Source: an uncultured Lentisphaerota bacterium (GTDB lineage Bacteria > Verrucomicrobiota > Kiritimatiellia > CAIQIC01). Taken from it: DNA of 64,000 bases. Made by a program: the position numbers and the translations under genes. This document shows, piece after piece, positions 41,063-49,514 of the stretch; position 1 is the first letter of the stretch; each line of letters opens with the position of its first letter. The notes under the pieces are model-generated. The model made no database searches. It was not told the DNA's origin and was given only the letters and a program-made list of their open reading frames with translations. The stretch lies in NCBI GenBank assembly GCA_903896925.1, contig CAITZM010000181.1, positions 1 through 64,000 on the forward strand, written 5' to 3'.

Positions 41063-42076
41063 ATGAGCATGACGATGATGATGAAACGAAATGGTTCGGG
41101 TCTGGCGATGGTGGCCGTCGCGCTTGCTTCATGCCTCTGGTCGGGCTGCGGTCAGAAATTCGACGTTGAACACTTACGCCAAACTGCCGAACGAGGTGAT
41201 GCCGACGCGCAGTATAAGCTCGCCTTGTGCTACCGCGATGGCAAAGGTCTCGCAAAGAACGAGGCCGAAGCCGCCCAATGGTTCCGTAAGGCAGCAGAGC
41301 AAAATTACGCGAAGGCGCAATACGCTCTCGGAAAAAGCTACTACTACGGTGATGGCGTTCCCAAAGACTATCCGAACGCGGTTGCGTGGTTTCGTAAGGC
41401 GGCGGAGCAAGGTCTTGCTGCCGCACAAACTGGGTTGGGGGCTTGCTATGACCATGGTCGAGGTGTTGCTACAAATGCCAGCGAAGCCGTTCAATGGTAT
41501 CGGAAGGCAGCGGAGCAAGGCTACAGCGATGCCCAATATGCGCTCGGCATGGCTTATCACGAAGGATTGGGTGTCCCACAAAATCATGTTGAAGCGGTTA
41601 ACTGGTTTCGCAAGGCAGCCGAACAAGATGATGCCGATGCTCAATGCTATCTTGGACTTTCATATTACAAAGGTCAGGGCGTTCCACAGAATGACGATGA
41701 AGCCGTTAAGTGGTTTAGAAAGGCTGCGGAGCAGGAGGATGCCCTAGCGCAGGACTATCTCGGCATAGCTTGCATTGATGGGCGTGGAGTTCAACAGGAC
41801 TATACCGATGCCGTAAAATGGTTTCGCAAGGCAGCCGAACAGGACTACGTCTCAGCGCAAACAAAACTAGGCCTTGCCTACTATTATGGTCAAGGCGTTC
41901 CGCAGGACTATGTGGAGGCGTATAAGTGGTTCAGTCTTGCGGCGACAAATGGAAGCAAGTCTTCGGGAGAGCATCGTGATGCGCTCTCAAAAAGCATGAC
42001 GCCCGAACAAATCACCGAATCGAAGAAACGCGCTGCGGCCTTCGTCCCCAAGAAAGCCGAGCCAGCGAGTAAGTAG
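41063..42076 (+). CDS. Sel1-repeat lipoprotein 1
   Basis: A 337-residue protein starting at the ATG at 41063. The leader NGSGLAMVAVALASCLWSGC has a lipobox-like end. Seven Sel1 repeats of 36 residues follow, each with the pattern AQ-x-x-LG-x-x-Y-x-x-G-x-G ... A-x-x-WF-RKAAEQ. Sel1 repeats form helical solenoids that bind proteins. The C-terminal tail is MTPEQITESKKRAAAFVPKK. First of three tandem paralogues in the same direction. Confidence 0.88.
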   Translation: MSMTMMMKRNGSGLAMVAVALASCLWSGCGQKFDVEHLRQTAERGDADAQYKLALCYRDGKGLAKNEAEAAQWFRKAAEQNYAKAQYALGKSYYYGDGVPKDYPNAVAWFRKAAEQGLAAAQTGLGACYDHGRGVATNASEAVQWYRKAAEQGYSDAQYALGMAYHEGLGVPQNHVEAVNWFRKAAEQDDADAQCYLGLSYYKGQGVPQNDDEAVKWFRKAAEQEDALAQDYLGIACIDGRGVQQDYTDAVKWFRKAAEQDYVSAQTKLGLAYYYGQGVPQDYVEAYKWFSLAATNGSKSSGEHRDALSKSMTPEQITESKKRAAAFVPKKAEPASK

Positions 42077-42086
42077 TGAACCACCA

Positions 42087-42554
42087 ATGAGCATGACGAT
42101 GAAACGAAATGGTTCGGGTCTGGCGATGCTGGCTGTCGCGCTCGCTACCCTTACGTGGTCGGGCTGCGGCCATAAGACTGACCTTGAACGCTTGCGCGAG
42201 ACGGCGGAACGGGGAGACGCCATGGCGCAGTACAAGTTGGGCATGGCCTATTCATACGGCCAAGGAACCCAGCAGAATGATGCCGAGGCTGCAACGTGGT
42301 ATCTTCATGCAGGTAGTCAAGGGCTCGCTGCCGCGCAGTATATTCTTGCCGTAAACTACGAACATGGACGCGGTGTCCCGCAGGATGTCGTAGAAGCGTT
42401 GAAGTGGTATCATCTCGCTACGCTGAAAGGGAACAAAGCAGCCGCCGAGTATCGAGATGCACTGATTAAGCAGATGACTCCCGAACAAATCACCGAATCG
42501 AAGAAACGCGCTGCGGCCTTCGTCCCCAAGAAATCGGAGCCAGCGGGCAAGTAG
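42087..42554 (+). CDS. Sel1-repeat lipoprotein 2 (short paralogue)
   Basis: A 155-residue protein starting ten bases after gene 1. The leader is almost the same (MSMTMKRNGSGLAMLAVALA ... WSGCGHK), followed by two or three Sel1 units and the same C-terminal tail. The DNA of the tail (about 42485-42530) is identical to that of gene 1, pointing to recent duplication or gene conversion. No strong ribosome site; reinitiation after gene 1 is likely. Confidence 0.85.
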   Translation: MSMTMKRNGSGLAMLAVALATLTWSGCGHKTDLERLRETAERGDAMAQYKLGMAYSYGQGTQQNDAEAATWYLHAGSQGLAAAQYILAVNYEHGRGVPQDVVEALKWYHLATLKGNKAAAEYRDALIKQMTPEQITESKKRAAAFVPKKSEPAGK

Positions 42555-42563
42555 AAACCTTAA

Positions 42564-43805
42564 ATGAGCATGAGCATGACGATACTACGATATCTGGTTC
42601 GGGGTCTGGCGATGCTGGCTGTCGCGCTTGCGTCGTGTCTGGGGAACGGCTGTGGTCATAAGACTAACATCGAACATGTTCGTAAGGCAGCGAAGCAGGG
42701 TGATGCTCAGGCCCAAAACAACCTTGGGGTTGCCTACTGCGATGGTAATGGGGTTCCGCAAGATTATGTCGAGGGTGTAAAATGGTTCCGCAAGTCAGCA
42801 GAGCAAGGGAATGCCGACGCACAAAATAATCTCAGCACTGTTTACTATGACGGTAAAGGCGTACCGAAGGACGATATCGAGGCTATAAAATGGCTTCGTA
42901 AAGCGGCAGAACAGGGTCATGCCCATGCTCAGAACAAGCTAGGGATTGCCTACGACAGGGGCATAGGCGTTCAACAGGATTATGTTGAAGCCATTAAGTG
43001 GTATCGAAAGGCGGCAGAACAAGGGGATGTCGGTGCACAGGCTAATCTTGGCGCATCTTACTATGCAGGCAAAGGCGTTCCGCAGGATTATTCCGAAAGT
43101 GTCAAGTGGTATCGGAAGGCGGCGGAACAAGGTAATGCCGATGCACAAACTATTCTTGGTACTGCATACCATAGAGGCAAAGGCGTTCCGCAGGATTATA
43201 CTGAAGCTATGAGATGGTATCGCAAGGCAGCGGAGCAAGGAAATGCCGATGCACAGATGATTCTTGGCACTGCTTACGATAGAGGGAAAGGCGTTCCGCA
43301 GGATTATAACGAAGCTTTAAGGTGGCTTCATAAAGCGGCAGCTCAGGGAGATTTAAATGGGATAACCTTGTTAGGCATGGCCTACTACAATGGACACGGC
43401 TGTCCGAAAGATTATGTTGAAGCGGTCAAATGGTTTCGCATGGCGGCAGCCAAAGGGAATGCTCATGCTCAGAGTATGCTTGGGACGGCTTACTATAAAG
43501 GTGAAGGCGTTACGCAGAATTATATCGAAGCGGTAAGGCTGTGTAAAATTGCGGTAGAGAATGGAGGTCTTGCTCAGAGTACTCTTGGAGTTGCTTACTA
43601 TGAAGGTAGAGGAGTTCCGCAGGATTATGTGGAAGCGTACAAATGGATTAGTATATCGGTGGAGCTGGGGATTGAAAATTCAGAAAAGTTGCGGGATGTA
43701 TTAACCGCGAAAATGACCCCCGAACAAATCGCGGAAGGCAAGAAACGCGCTGCCGAATTCAAACCTAAGAAATCGCCAGCCGAAAACACAAGCAATCATG
43801 ACTGA
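42564..43805 (+). CDS. Sel1-repeat lipoprotein 3
   Basis: A 413-residue protein, nine bases after gene 2. The leader VRGLAMLAVALASCLGNGC carries a lipobox-like end, then about nine Sel1 repeats with a high share of near-identical units (GNADAQTILGTAYHRGKG, GNADAQMILGTAYDRGKG). The tail MTPEQIAEGKKRAAEF is a diverged form of that in genes 1 and 2. More A/T-rich than the other two. Its stop overlaps the start of the next gene. Confidence 0.88.
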   Translation: MSMSMTILRYLVRGLAMLAVALASCLGNGCGHKTNIEHVRKAAKQGDAQAQNNLGVAYCDGNGVPQDYVEGVKWFRKSAEQGNADAQNNLSTVYYDGKGVPKDDIEAIKWLRKAAEQGHAHAQNKLGIAYDRGIGVQQDYVEAIKWYRKAAEQGDVGAQANLGASYYAGKGVPQDYSESVKWYRKAAEQGNADAQTILGTAYHRGKGVPQDYTEAMRWYRKAAEQGNADAQMILGTAYDRGKGVPQDYNEALRWLHKAAAQGDLNGITLLGMAYYNGHGCPKDYVEAVKWFRMAAAKGNAHAQSMLGTAYYKGEGVTQNYIEAVRLCKIAVENGGLAQSTLGVAYYEGRGVPQDYVEAYKWISISVELGIENSEKLRDVLTAKMTPEQIAEGKKRAAEFKPKKSPAENTSNHD

Positions 43806-44214
43806 AAAGCGTAATAAACGGAACTTTTTGCGTCGGACTCTTGGTGTGGTTTTAGGCGTGTCGCCCTTGGTGTTTGCCGCCTGTTCAGCTTTATGGCCTG
43901 TTCCATCAGAGCCAACGCGGCATGTCTTCGGCCTTTGCCTCGTCAGCATGTCATGCCTGATTGCTGGGCTGAATTTTCATCTGTCATTTATTCGCCCTCA
44001 GCTCTGGAAACGGCGGCATGGGACTGACAGCGGCTACAAATTCGTGTCAGGACTGCCCATGCTAGGCACCATACTTCTGGTTGCAGGCTGCGTTGTCGGG
44101 TTCGGGAGTGTAGCCATTGGACTCTTGGGCGTCATCTCTGGGCTGTTTGATACGGCAGGGCTGTCGTGGTTCGTTCTCGCAACGTGGAAGGACGCATCCT
44201 TATGGGATAGATGA
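43798..44214 (+). CDS. small membrane protein, unknown function
   Basis: A 138-residue protein with four hydrophobic segments (LGVVLGVSPLVFAACSALW, HVFGLCLVSMSCLIAGLNF, MLGTILLVAGCVVGFGSV, LLGVISGLFDTAGLSWFVL). Its ATG overlaps the stop of the third Sel1 gene by eight bases, so it belongs to that operon. A membrane partner for the Sel1 lipoproteins is possible but not shown. Confidence 0.65.
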   Translation: MTEKRNKRNFLRRTLGVVLGVSPLVFAACSALWPVPSEPTRHVFGLCLVSMSCLIAGLNFHLSFIRPQLWKRRHGTDSGYKFVSGLPMLGTILLVAGCVVGFGSVAIGLLGVISGLFDTAGLSWFVLATWKDASLWDR

Positions 44215-44262
44215 CTCCCTAAGTATGTCGTGACGATGACCGCCGCCCTCCACGGCTCCTCT

Positions 44263-44399
44263 CCCTAACTCCGCTGAAACCCGCTTAGGATGATGCCCAA
44301 GGCCATCGCCAAGAAAATGTAGAGCACGCCTGAGGTTAAACGCCTTAGTTGAAAAGTCTCGTTGACGTAATGGGGAAATGAGCGACGCGACGTTCAGTC
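44263..44399 (-). pseudogene. C-terminal fragment of a gene related to 44799
   Basis: On the minus strand this reads FLAMALGIILSGFQRS before a stop, closely matching the end of the gene at 44799 (FFAMALALGVILSGFRRG); the DNA is also alike (AAACCCGCTTAGGATGATGC against AAACCCGCTCAAGATGACGC). No start codon lies upstream in frame. A decayed duplicate. Confidence 0.55.
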
Positions 44400-44495
44400 C
44401 ATCATCAGAGCGGCAAAAGTTCATCTGCATTGAAAGTATTCAGTCAAAGTCTAGTGACTGGTTTTTCGTTTCCCATGCGCCGCGAGGATATTGTC

Positions 44496-44753
44496 CTATC
44501 GTTTTGCACTCCGCCAAAATAAACATAAGCTTCCGATAATGAACAAAATAATCCCTTGTGCAAGAACCTCTTTTGAATCATACACCCATTTACATTTTGA
44601 CCAATAATGGTCGTGTCCTTGCAAACCATCCCAGATAAAATCTGCACCAACTATAAGAAATATTAGTCCCATCAATACAAACTCAACACTTCTCTCATGC
44701 TTATTTGGGTTGCTAGGTGGCATGACTTCCCCCGCCGTAAATTGTTGGTTCAT
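44496..44753 (-). CDS. small membrane protein, unknown function
   Basis: An 85-residue protein; the ATG at 44753 has CGGAGC six bases upstream. Two hydrophobic helices (FVLMGLIFLIVGADFIW and LAQGIILFIIGSLCLFW) flank a short loop. Lies 45 bases after the lipoprotein-like gene at 44799 in the same direction. No family recognised. Confidence 0.55.
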   Translation of the reverse strand: MNQQFTAGEVMPPSNPNKHERSVEFVLMGLIFLIVGADFIWDGLQGHDHYWSKCKWVYDSKEVLAQGIILFIIGSLCLFWRSAKR

Positions 44754-44798
44754 CGTAGGCTCCGCCATCAGTCAGGTCAAGCCAAACACCTACCCAAA

Positions 44799-45173
44799 TC
44801 AACCCCGCCGAAACCCGCTCAAGATGACGCCCAAGGCCAAGGCCATGGCGAAAAACACCATGCTCAGAAAGTAGGCGTAGAGGGCCGCCCCCACAACCAC
44901 CATCAGTACGCCAATGAGCTTCCAGACGCCGCCCTTGGCCCAGAACGCTACCCCGAAGCTCATCAGTAGAAACACGCCGACGATGGAGCCGAGCAGCAAC
45001 AAGGGGCTCTCGAACGCCAGATTGAAGCTGTTGATTAAAAAATACGCGAACTGTTGCTCTTCAGGACAGGGCTTGCCGTGTTCGTCCAGATGTAATTTTG
45101 CCAACTCTGCGGCGCAGCCCGTCAGGGTCAGCAGCAGTGGAACCAGCATCCAATATTTTGTCTTCATGTTCAT
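44799..45173 (-). CDS. small membrane lipoprotein, unknown function
   Basis: A 124-residue protein with AAGGA before the ATG at 45173. The leader MLVPLLLTLTGCAAE has a lipobox (LTGC). Two hydrophobic segments follow (LLLLGSIVGVFLLMSFGVAF and a long helix from LIGVLMVVVGAALYAYF). A partial second copy of its 3' end lies at 44263-44399. Confidence 0.55.
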   Translation of the reverse strand: MNMKTKYWMLVPLLLTLTGCAAELAKLHLDEHGKPCPEEQQFAYFLINSFNLAFESPLLLLGSIVGVFLLMSFGVAFWAKGGVWKLIGVLMVVVGAALYAYFLSMVFFAMALALGVILSGFRRG

Positions 45174-45255
45174 CGGTCATCCTTCGTCTTGGTTCAAAAT
45201 CATTTGTTTGCGGAATAGCTTTTGGAACAGGGTTGCGGAATAGCCTGTCGGGCCT

Positions 45256-45852
45256 TCAAGCCTTGGAGGTTTTTGGAATACCCGCCAAGGTTCGATAGAC
45301 CGTCGTTCGAGGAACGCCAAGGGCCTTGGCGACCTGCTTGTAGCCCATGCCTTGCTGGTCGCGCAGCTCCAAGGCCCTCTTAACGTCAAAGGCGACTCTG
45401 GGCCGCCCCAGCTTGACCCCGTTGGCCTTGGCCCGCTCAATACCCGACTTGACCCGTTCGATGATGGTATCCCGCTCAAACTCGGCAATGGCCCCAAGGA
45501 ATGTCATCACCATCTTGCCGTAGCTGGTGGTGGTATCGATGGCTTGGGTAGTCGAACAGAAGTCCACGCCATGGCTCTTCAAGGTCGTCAGTATGTTCAA
45601 CAGGTCGGAGGTCGAACGGGCCAGCCTATCGATTTTCCACACGACCAAAACGGCAAATTTGCCGAATGTTGCATCGGCCAACATCTGGTTCAGGGCGGGG
45701 CGGTCAGACTTGCTGCCTGAGTAACCAGAGTCCTCATAGACCTTGGCGATTACCCAGCCTTGGCGTTGGCAGTAGGCTTCCAGTTCGCGTTTCTGGTTCT
45801 CGCAGGTCTGGCTACTGGTGGAGACCCGCAGGTACATGGCAACTTTCTTCAT
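45256..45852 (-). CDS. small serine recombinase (resolvase/invertase family)
   Basis: A 198-residue protein with AGGAGC seven bases before the ATG at 45852. The N-terminal catalytic domain shows MYLRVSTSSQTCENQ (Arg9, nucleophile Ser11), YEDSGYSGSKSDRPAL, VVWKIDRLARS and FLGAIAEFERDTIIER. A short HTH domain ends it (YKQVAKALGVPRTTVYRTL). Length and order fit resolvases and invertases, not large serine integrases. It may resolve dimers or invert a segment; I see no clear crossover site. Confidence 0.88.
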   Translation of the reverse strand: MKKVAMYLRVSTSSQTCENQKRELEAYCQRQGWVIAKVYEDSGYSGSKSDRPALNQMLADATFGKFAVLVVWKIDRLARSTSDLLNILTTLKSHGVDFCSTTQAIDTTTSYGKMVMTFLGAIAEFERDTIIERVKSGIERAKANGVKLGRPRVAFDVKRALELRDQQGMGYKQVAKALGVPRTTVYRTLAGIPKTSKA

Positions 45853-46101
45853 GGCATAGCTCCTATTTAGGACGTTCGTTTTGTTGGACGGGGGGTCGCT
45901 TTCGGCGTTTCGTAAATTGCACGAATATTGAACTTCTGAACCGCTACTCGCGTTCGCATCAAAATAATTTCTGGCCCATGATTGACCCCAGATTTTCGAT
46001 TTTCCTAACAGACTCGCTGGCAGCCTTCCCAGCACACAGGTTTTTATTATCACTCTATAAGACGCAGAAATGAGCCTCGTTCGGGCCGTCCCCCCGTCGC
46101 C

Positions 46102-47721
46102 TCAAGCGAGCCTCCAAGCGATGTTCCCCCCATCCACGAACAAGCTGATGCCATGGCAGTCCTTGGCTGAGTAGGCCGCATAGCAGGCGTCAGTCAGGGT
46201 TGTGGAAAGGCAGGAAGAAATACCTCTCGCGCCTGTAGCCCGTTCCGCGCACTGATTGACCAACAACTCGATGACGGCAGGCTCGACGGTCAGGCCAATG
46301 CCCTCAAGCTCCAGTTCGCGCCGATGCTGGGCAAGGCTATGGCGTTCAAGGATGGCCTTGAGCTGGTCGCGGGACAGGTCATCGAACTCAATAAACTGGC
46401 CAAAGCGCGAACAGATTTCCTTGAGGAACCCATAGCGGTGGAGCAAGCGAGCCGTATCCGTATGGGCTTGCTTGGCTGGCGGCGGATTAAACCCCAACGT
46501 CTTTTGTTGGGCGCGGAGATAACTCAAACCCGAAAAGGCCCCGACCCCGACGAACAGAACGTTGGCCGTATCGAAGCGCACCCGTTGACGGTTGGAGAAG
46601 TCGCTGACATCCGTGGGGGCCTCGCAAACGCTGCCTTCCAGAAGTTTCAACAGACCCCGCTGAACGCCCAATCCAGAAACGTCCTTATTTGTTCCCGCTC
46701 CACCGAAGATGGCGTTGCTTCCTGCGTTGCCCGCCAGCTTGTCCATTTCATCGAAGGCGAGCAGGCCCGCTTGGGCAAGGGCGATGTTTCCGTTGGCCGC
46801 ATGGAGCAAGCGCGTCAGGCAGGTCTCCACTGAGTCACCGACATAGCCAGTTTCTGAAAGGCGGGTCGAGTCCACGATGGCCGTAGGCAGTTTGAGAACC
46901 TGTTCAAACAGGATGGTCAGCAGATAAGTTTTCCCAACGCCCGTCGAACCCATGCACAGGATGTTTTCGCGCTTGGGTAACTCGCTGGGTTTCACGCCTT
47001 CCAGATGGATGCGCCGAAGCCGCTGGACGTGCCGATACGCTTGAACGCAGATAGCCCGAACGGCAGCCGTCTGACCAATATAGCCAGCGTTGCCTATCGT
47101 TGCAGCCATTTCGCTGGGCTTCATGACAGGGATGTTCTTAATGTGTTCTGTCATGGCATCCCCTTGCGGAGCTACCGCACTCTTGCGTTTGCTGGTGATG
47201 TAGTTCCGAACCGTTTCATCGGTGACGATGTTCCCCAGCAGCGGGTTGCCCTTGCTCATAACGGCATGGAGCGGTTGGCAGAGGGTTAGATGGTGGTCGT
47301 TGATGACCAAAACTTGCCGCGCCAACAACTGGGCCATAACTTTTTTAGCAACCAGTTTTCCCTGCACGGCATCTTCATGGAAAACGTAGGCGGCTTTGCT
47401 GGTGACATCATCAACGCCATCCGTAGAAGTGCCGATATACGTGCCATGACAGGCAAGGCAGAGCATCTGCGTGGTTTGGGGTGTTGGCGTTTGGCCCAGT
47501 TCCAAACCCATCCGTTTTCTGACAGCTTCAAACGTTGGGTTCTTGGAAATGAAGGACTGCGCGATGACTGTTGCCTGCGCGATGTTCTTCCGCAACTCTT
47601 CAGGCTTCCCCTCGACCTTCCTGCTGAAAGGGTCATCCAAGCTGGCGTAGTAGAGCTTGCAGATATACTCGCCCAGTTTGCACATGAGGGCTTCGGCAGG
47701 CATGGCGGTCAGGTCACTCAT
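46102..47721 (-). CDS. ClpX-like AAA+ unfoldase with unusual N-terminus
   Basis: A 539-residue protein. From about residue 205 it follows ClpX: Walker A GSTGVGKT (258-265), pore loop GYVG (292-295), Walker B LLAFDEMDKLA (Asp323-Glu324 region), a ClpX-type VGVGAFSGLSYL, LGF (409-411) where ClpX has the ClpP-docking IGF loop, and sensor-2 TGARG (496-500). The ClpX zinc domain is replaced by about 200 different residues with a single CLAC pair (88-91). ClpX unfolds proteins for ClpP or alone. Having a ClpX paralogue on an island, without ClpP, is unusual. An alternative start is the ATG at 47703. The gene for the H1-like protein lies 75 bases upstream. Confidence 0.82.
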   Translation of the reverse strand: MSDLTAMPAEALMCKLGEYICKLYYASLDDPFSRKVEGKPEELRKNIAQATVIAQSFISKNPTFEAVRKRMGLELGQTPTPQTTQMLCLACHGTYIGTSTDGVDDVTSKAAYVFHEDAVQGKLVAKKVMAQLLARQVLVINDHHLTLCQPLHAVMSKGNPLLGNIVTDETVRNYITSKRKSAVAPQGDAMTEHIKNIPVMKPSEMAATIGNAGYIGQTAAVRAICVQAYRHVQRLRRIHLEGVKPSELPKRENILCMGSTGVGKTYLLTILFEQVLKLPTAIVDSTRLSETGYVGDSVETCLTRLLHAANGNIALAQAGLLAFDEMDKLAGNAGSNAIFGGAGTNKDVSGLGVQRGLLKLLEGSVCEAPTDVSDFSNRQRVRFDTANVLFVGVGAFSGLSYLRAQQKTLGFNPPPAKQAHTDTARLLHRYGFLKEICSRFGQFIEFDDLSRDQLKAILERHSLAQHRRELELEGIGLTVEPAVIELLVNQCAERATGARGISSCLSTTLTDACYAAYSAKDCHGISLFVDGGNIAWRLA

Positions 47722-47796
47722 TGGCTTGTTCTCGTTCTCGAAGACAGGGAGAGGGAACCCAAGTCCCGCTCTCCCGTTGTTGGTTTGCTTGGCGAC

Positions 47797-48315
47797 TTAA
47801 CGCAGATGCAGCTTGAGCAAGCCATCGCCAATGCGTTCGACCCAGTAGCTGTTGGCCGCTTTGTTGGCGGAACGATGCGCGGAGCCATCCTTGCTGGGCG
47901 AAATCACCACGCTGACATCGAACAGAATGTTCCGTTGGGGCTTCCCGACAATGCGGATACCTTCCTTGACCAGCTCTTCCTTGCGGATGCCCTTGTCCCG
48001 ATGGTCGAACAGAACCGACCAGAGCTTGCCGTAGGAACTCGTGGCGCGAAAAGGCGAGTTGTTGGGGACGGCGATGCCCGCGCCCTTGCTCGGCTTCGGT
48101 TGCTTGCTGGCCTTGGCAGGCTTCTTCGCCTTGGCAGGGCCTTTGGCTTTCTTCGCCTTGCCTGTCGCCGCCTTGGCCTTGTTGGGTTTCCCCTTGGCCT
48201 TCTTGGCGACCTTGGCCTTGGCGGGTTTGGCAGGTTTCGCGGGCTTGGGTTCGACGGTCTGCGTCTCGACTTTGGGGGCCTGTTCAACTGCGGGTGCGTT
48301 GCCTTCTGCGTTCAT
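47797..48315 (-). CDS. histone H1-like Lys/Ala/Pro-rich protein with C-terminal domain
   Basis: A 172-residue basic protein with AGGAGTG before the ATG at 48315. Residues 1-80 contain many PAK, KAK and KPAK units like eukaryotic H1 tails and bacterial H1-like proteins, which bind DNA without sequence choice. Residues 90-172 (YGKLWSVLFDHRDKGIRKEE, then VVISPSKDGS and NSYWVERIGDGLLKLHLR) look like a small winged-helix-like domain. It may package or silence island DNA. A strong promoter precedes it. Confidence 0.72.
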   Translation of the reverse strand: MNAEGNAPAVEQAPKVETQTVEPKPAKPAKPAKAKVAKKAKGKPNKAKAATGKAKKAKGPAKAKKPAKASKQPKPSKGAGIAVPNNSPFRATSSYGKLWSVLFDHRDKGIRKEELVKEGIRIVGKPQRNILFDVSVVISPSKDGSAHRSANKAANSYWVERIGDGLLKLHLR

Positions 48316-48376
48316 GTTTCACTCCTATTGGTTGTTGCGTTTATTGGTGATGGATGTGTTCTCCATCGTTAAGCGC

Positions 48377-48406
48377 ATTTTATCATAATTCACAGCCCTT
48401 TGTCAA
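48377..48406 (-). promoter_or_regulatory. strong sigma-70-type promoter of the H1-like gene
   Basis: On the minus strand a perfect -35 TTGACA (48401-48406) and a -10 TAAAAT (48377-48382) are separated by 18 bases, about 60 bases before the ATG of the H1-like gene. Confidence 0.6.
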
Positions 48407-48659
48407 TGTGTAAATGGCTTGCCAATCAACATGTTGCATAGTGTAAGGCTGTAATTCAGGAGTGAGTTTTCAGCCCCCGTTCTGGCTGGAGTAGCCAAGG
48501 GTCATAGGCTCAAACCAATTTCCCTTTCTGGATTGTCGAAGGGTTCCCAAGACTGGCGTGGCGGACTTTCGTTTGTGGATTTCCAAATCGGATTTGAAAC
48601 ACAGGGGGTACCTTATCGTCCATGCAGGAACTCCCCCCGTCCTCCACGAATAACTGGGC
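48407..48659. other. divergent intergenic region
   Basis: Lies between the H1-like gene (minus) and the 48660 gene (plus). Besides the minus-strand promoter listed separately, no clear plus-strand promoter or gene can be read. The frame at 48470-48733 on the minus strand overlaps the 48660 gene and is not supported. Confidence 0.35.
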
Positions 48660-49112
48660 ATGAAAATTATCAAATCAGATAGCGGGTCATGCCTTTTGAA
48701 GATGACCCAAGAAGAATGGAGTTCAGTCGGCAAGGGTCAGGGTTGGTTCGAGCCCCAGCAAAAAAAAACGAAACCGAAGGATGCGGTTCCAGTTTCCGAA
48801 ACCCCAGCTCCCGATGACTCCAAGCCCGACATCGGCAATACGAAGTTCCTGCTTCCCACAGGCGATACGATGACCACCCGCATCGAGCGATACTCCGACA
48901 AGGCGTGGGCGGTTTACATCAGCGGCGAGTTTGGCGAACAACTGCTTTGCCTGACCTGCTACATGAAAGGAGCGGCCTACGTCAAACGCGTGATAGATGA
49001 CCTTGTGACTCGGCTATGCGAACGCAAAGGTCAGTCAGAGGTGCTGGGCGATGAGGTTCAACGGCTGCGCGGACAAGGCCCAGTAGTGGAGGTGGCGCAT
49101 GGAAATAATTGA
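48660..49112 (+). CDS. small soluble protein, paralogue of the next gene
   Basis: A 150-residue protein from the ATG at 48660. It opens MKIIKSDSGSCLLKMTQEEW and then has a Lys/Pro-rich linker (about 35-60) before a domain with TTRIERYSDKAWAVYISGEF and AAYVKRVIDDLVTRL. The same plan appears in the following gene, which starts 14 bases before this one stops. No family recognised. Confidence 0.65.
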   Translation: MKIIKSDSGSCLLKMTQEEWSSVGKGQGWFEPQQKKTKPKDAVPVSETPAPDDSKPDIGNTKFLLPTGDTMTTRIERYSDKAWAVYISGEFGEQLLCLTCYMKGAAYVKRVIDDLVTRLCERKGQSEVLGDEVQRLRGQGPVVEVAHGNN

Positions 49113-49494
49113 ACAACCCGATGGCCAGAGCTGCTTGCTACGGCTGACGAAAGCGGAATGGATGGAGCTGGGGGATGACTACGGATATCTGACTCCCGAA
49201 CGCCTGCTACAGCTAACACCGCCAGACGCTCAAGCTACCCAGCCAAGTTTTTCAAGTGATGGTCGCGTGTCCGTTCGCATGACCGCCGAGTCCGATGAAA
49301 CCTTTGGCATCTACATCCGTCAGGCGCGCGATGATAGGATGCCAGAGTCTGAAGAGCTACTTTGCACCTTGAACAGCTATCGGGATGCCTTGGCCGTTCA
49401 GTTGCTCATACGAGATATGGCGGAGAAAATTGCCGATGACCGCGAACGCAGGGCGGCAGTGGCGCGGAGCCTGATGGACATTGTTAGACGGTAA
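49099..49494 (+). CDS. small soluble protein, paralogue of the preceding gene
   Basis: A 131-residue protein with GGAGGTGGCGC before the ATG at 49099, inside the end of the previous gene. Its opening MEIIEQPDGQSCLLRLTKAE matches the start of the neighbour, and RVSVRMTAESDETFGIYIRQ matches its middle. Overlap means translational coupling, so the two probably form a pair or heteromer. Function unknown. Confidence 0.65.
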   Translation: MEIIEQPDGQSCLLRLTKAEWMELGDDYGYLTPERLLQLTPPDAQATQPSFSSDGRVSVRMTAESDETFGIYIRQARDDRMPESEELLCTLNSYRDALAVQLLIRDMAEKIADDRERRAAVARSLMDIVRR

Positions 49495-49514
49495 AACATC
49501 ACTCTCAATAGAGC

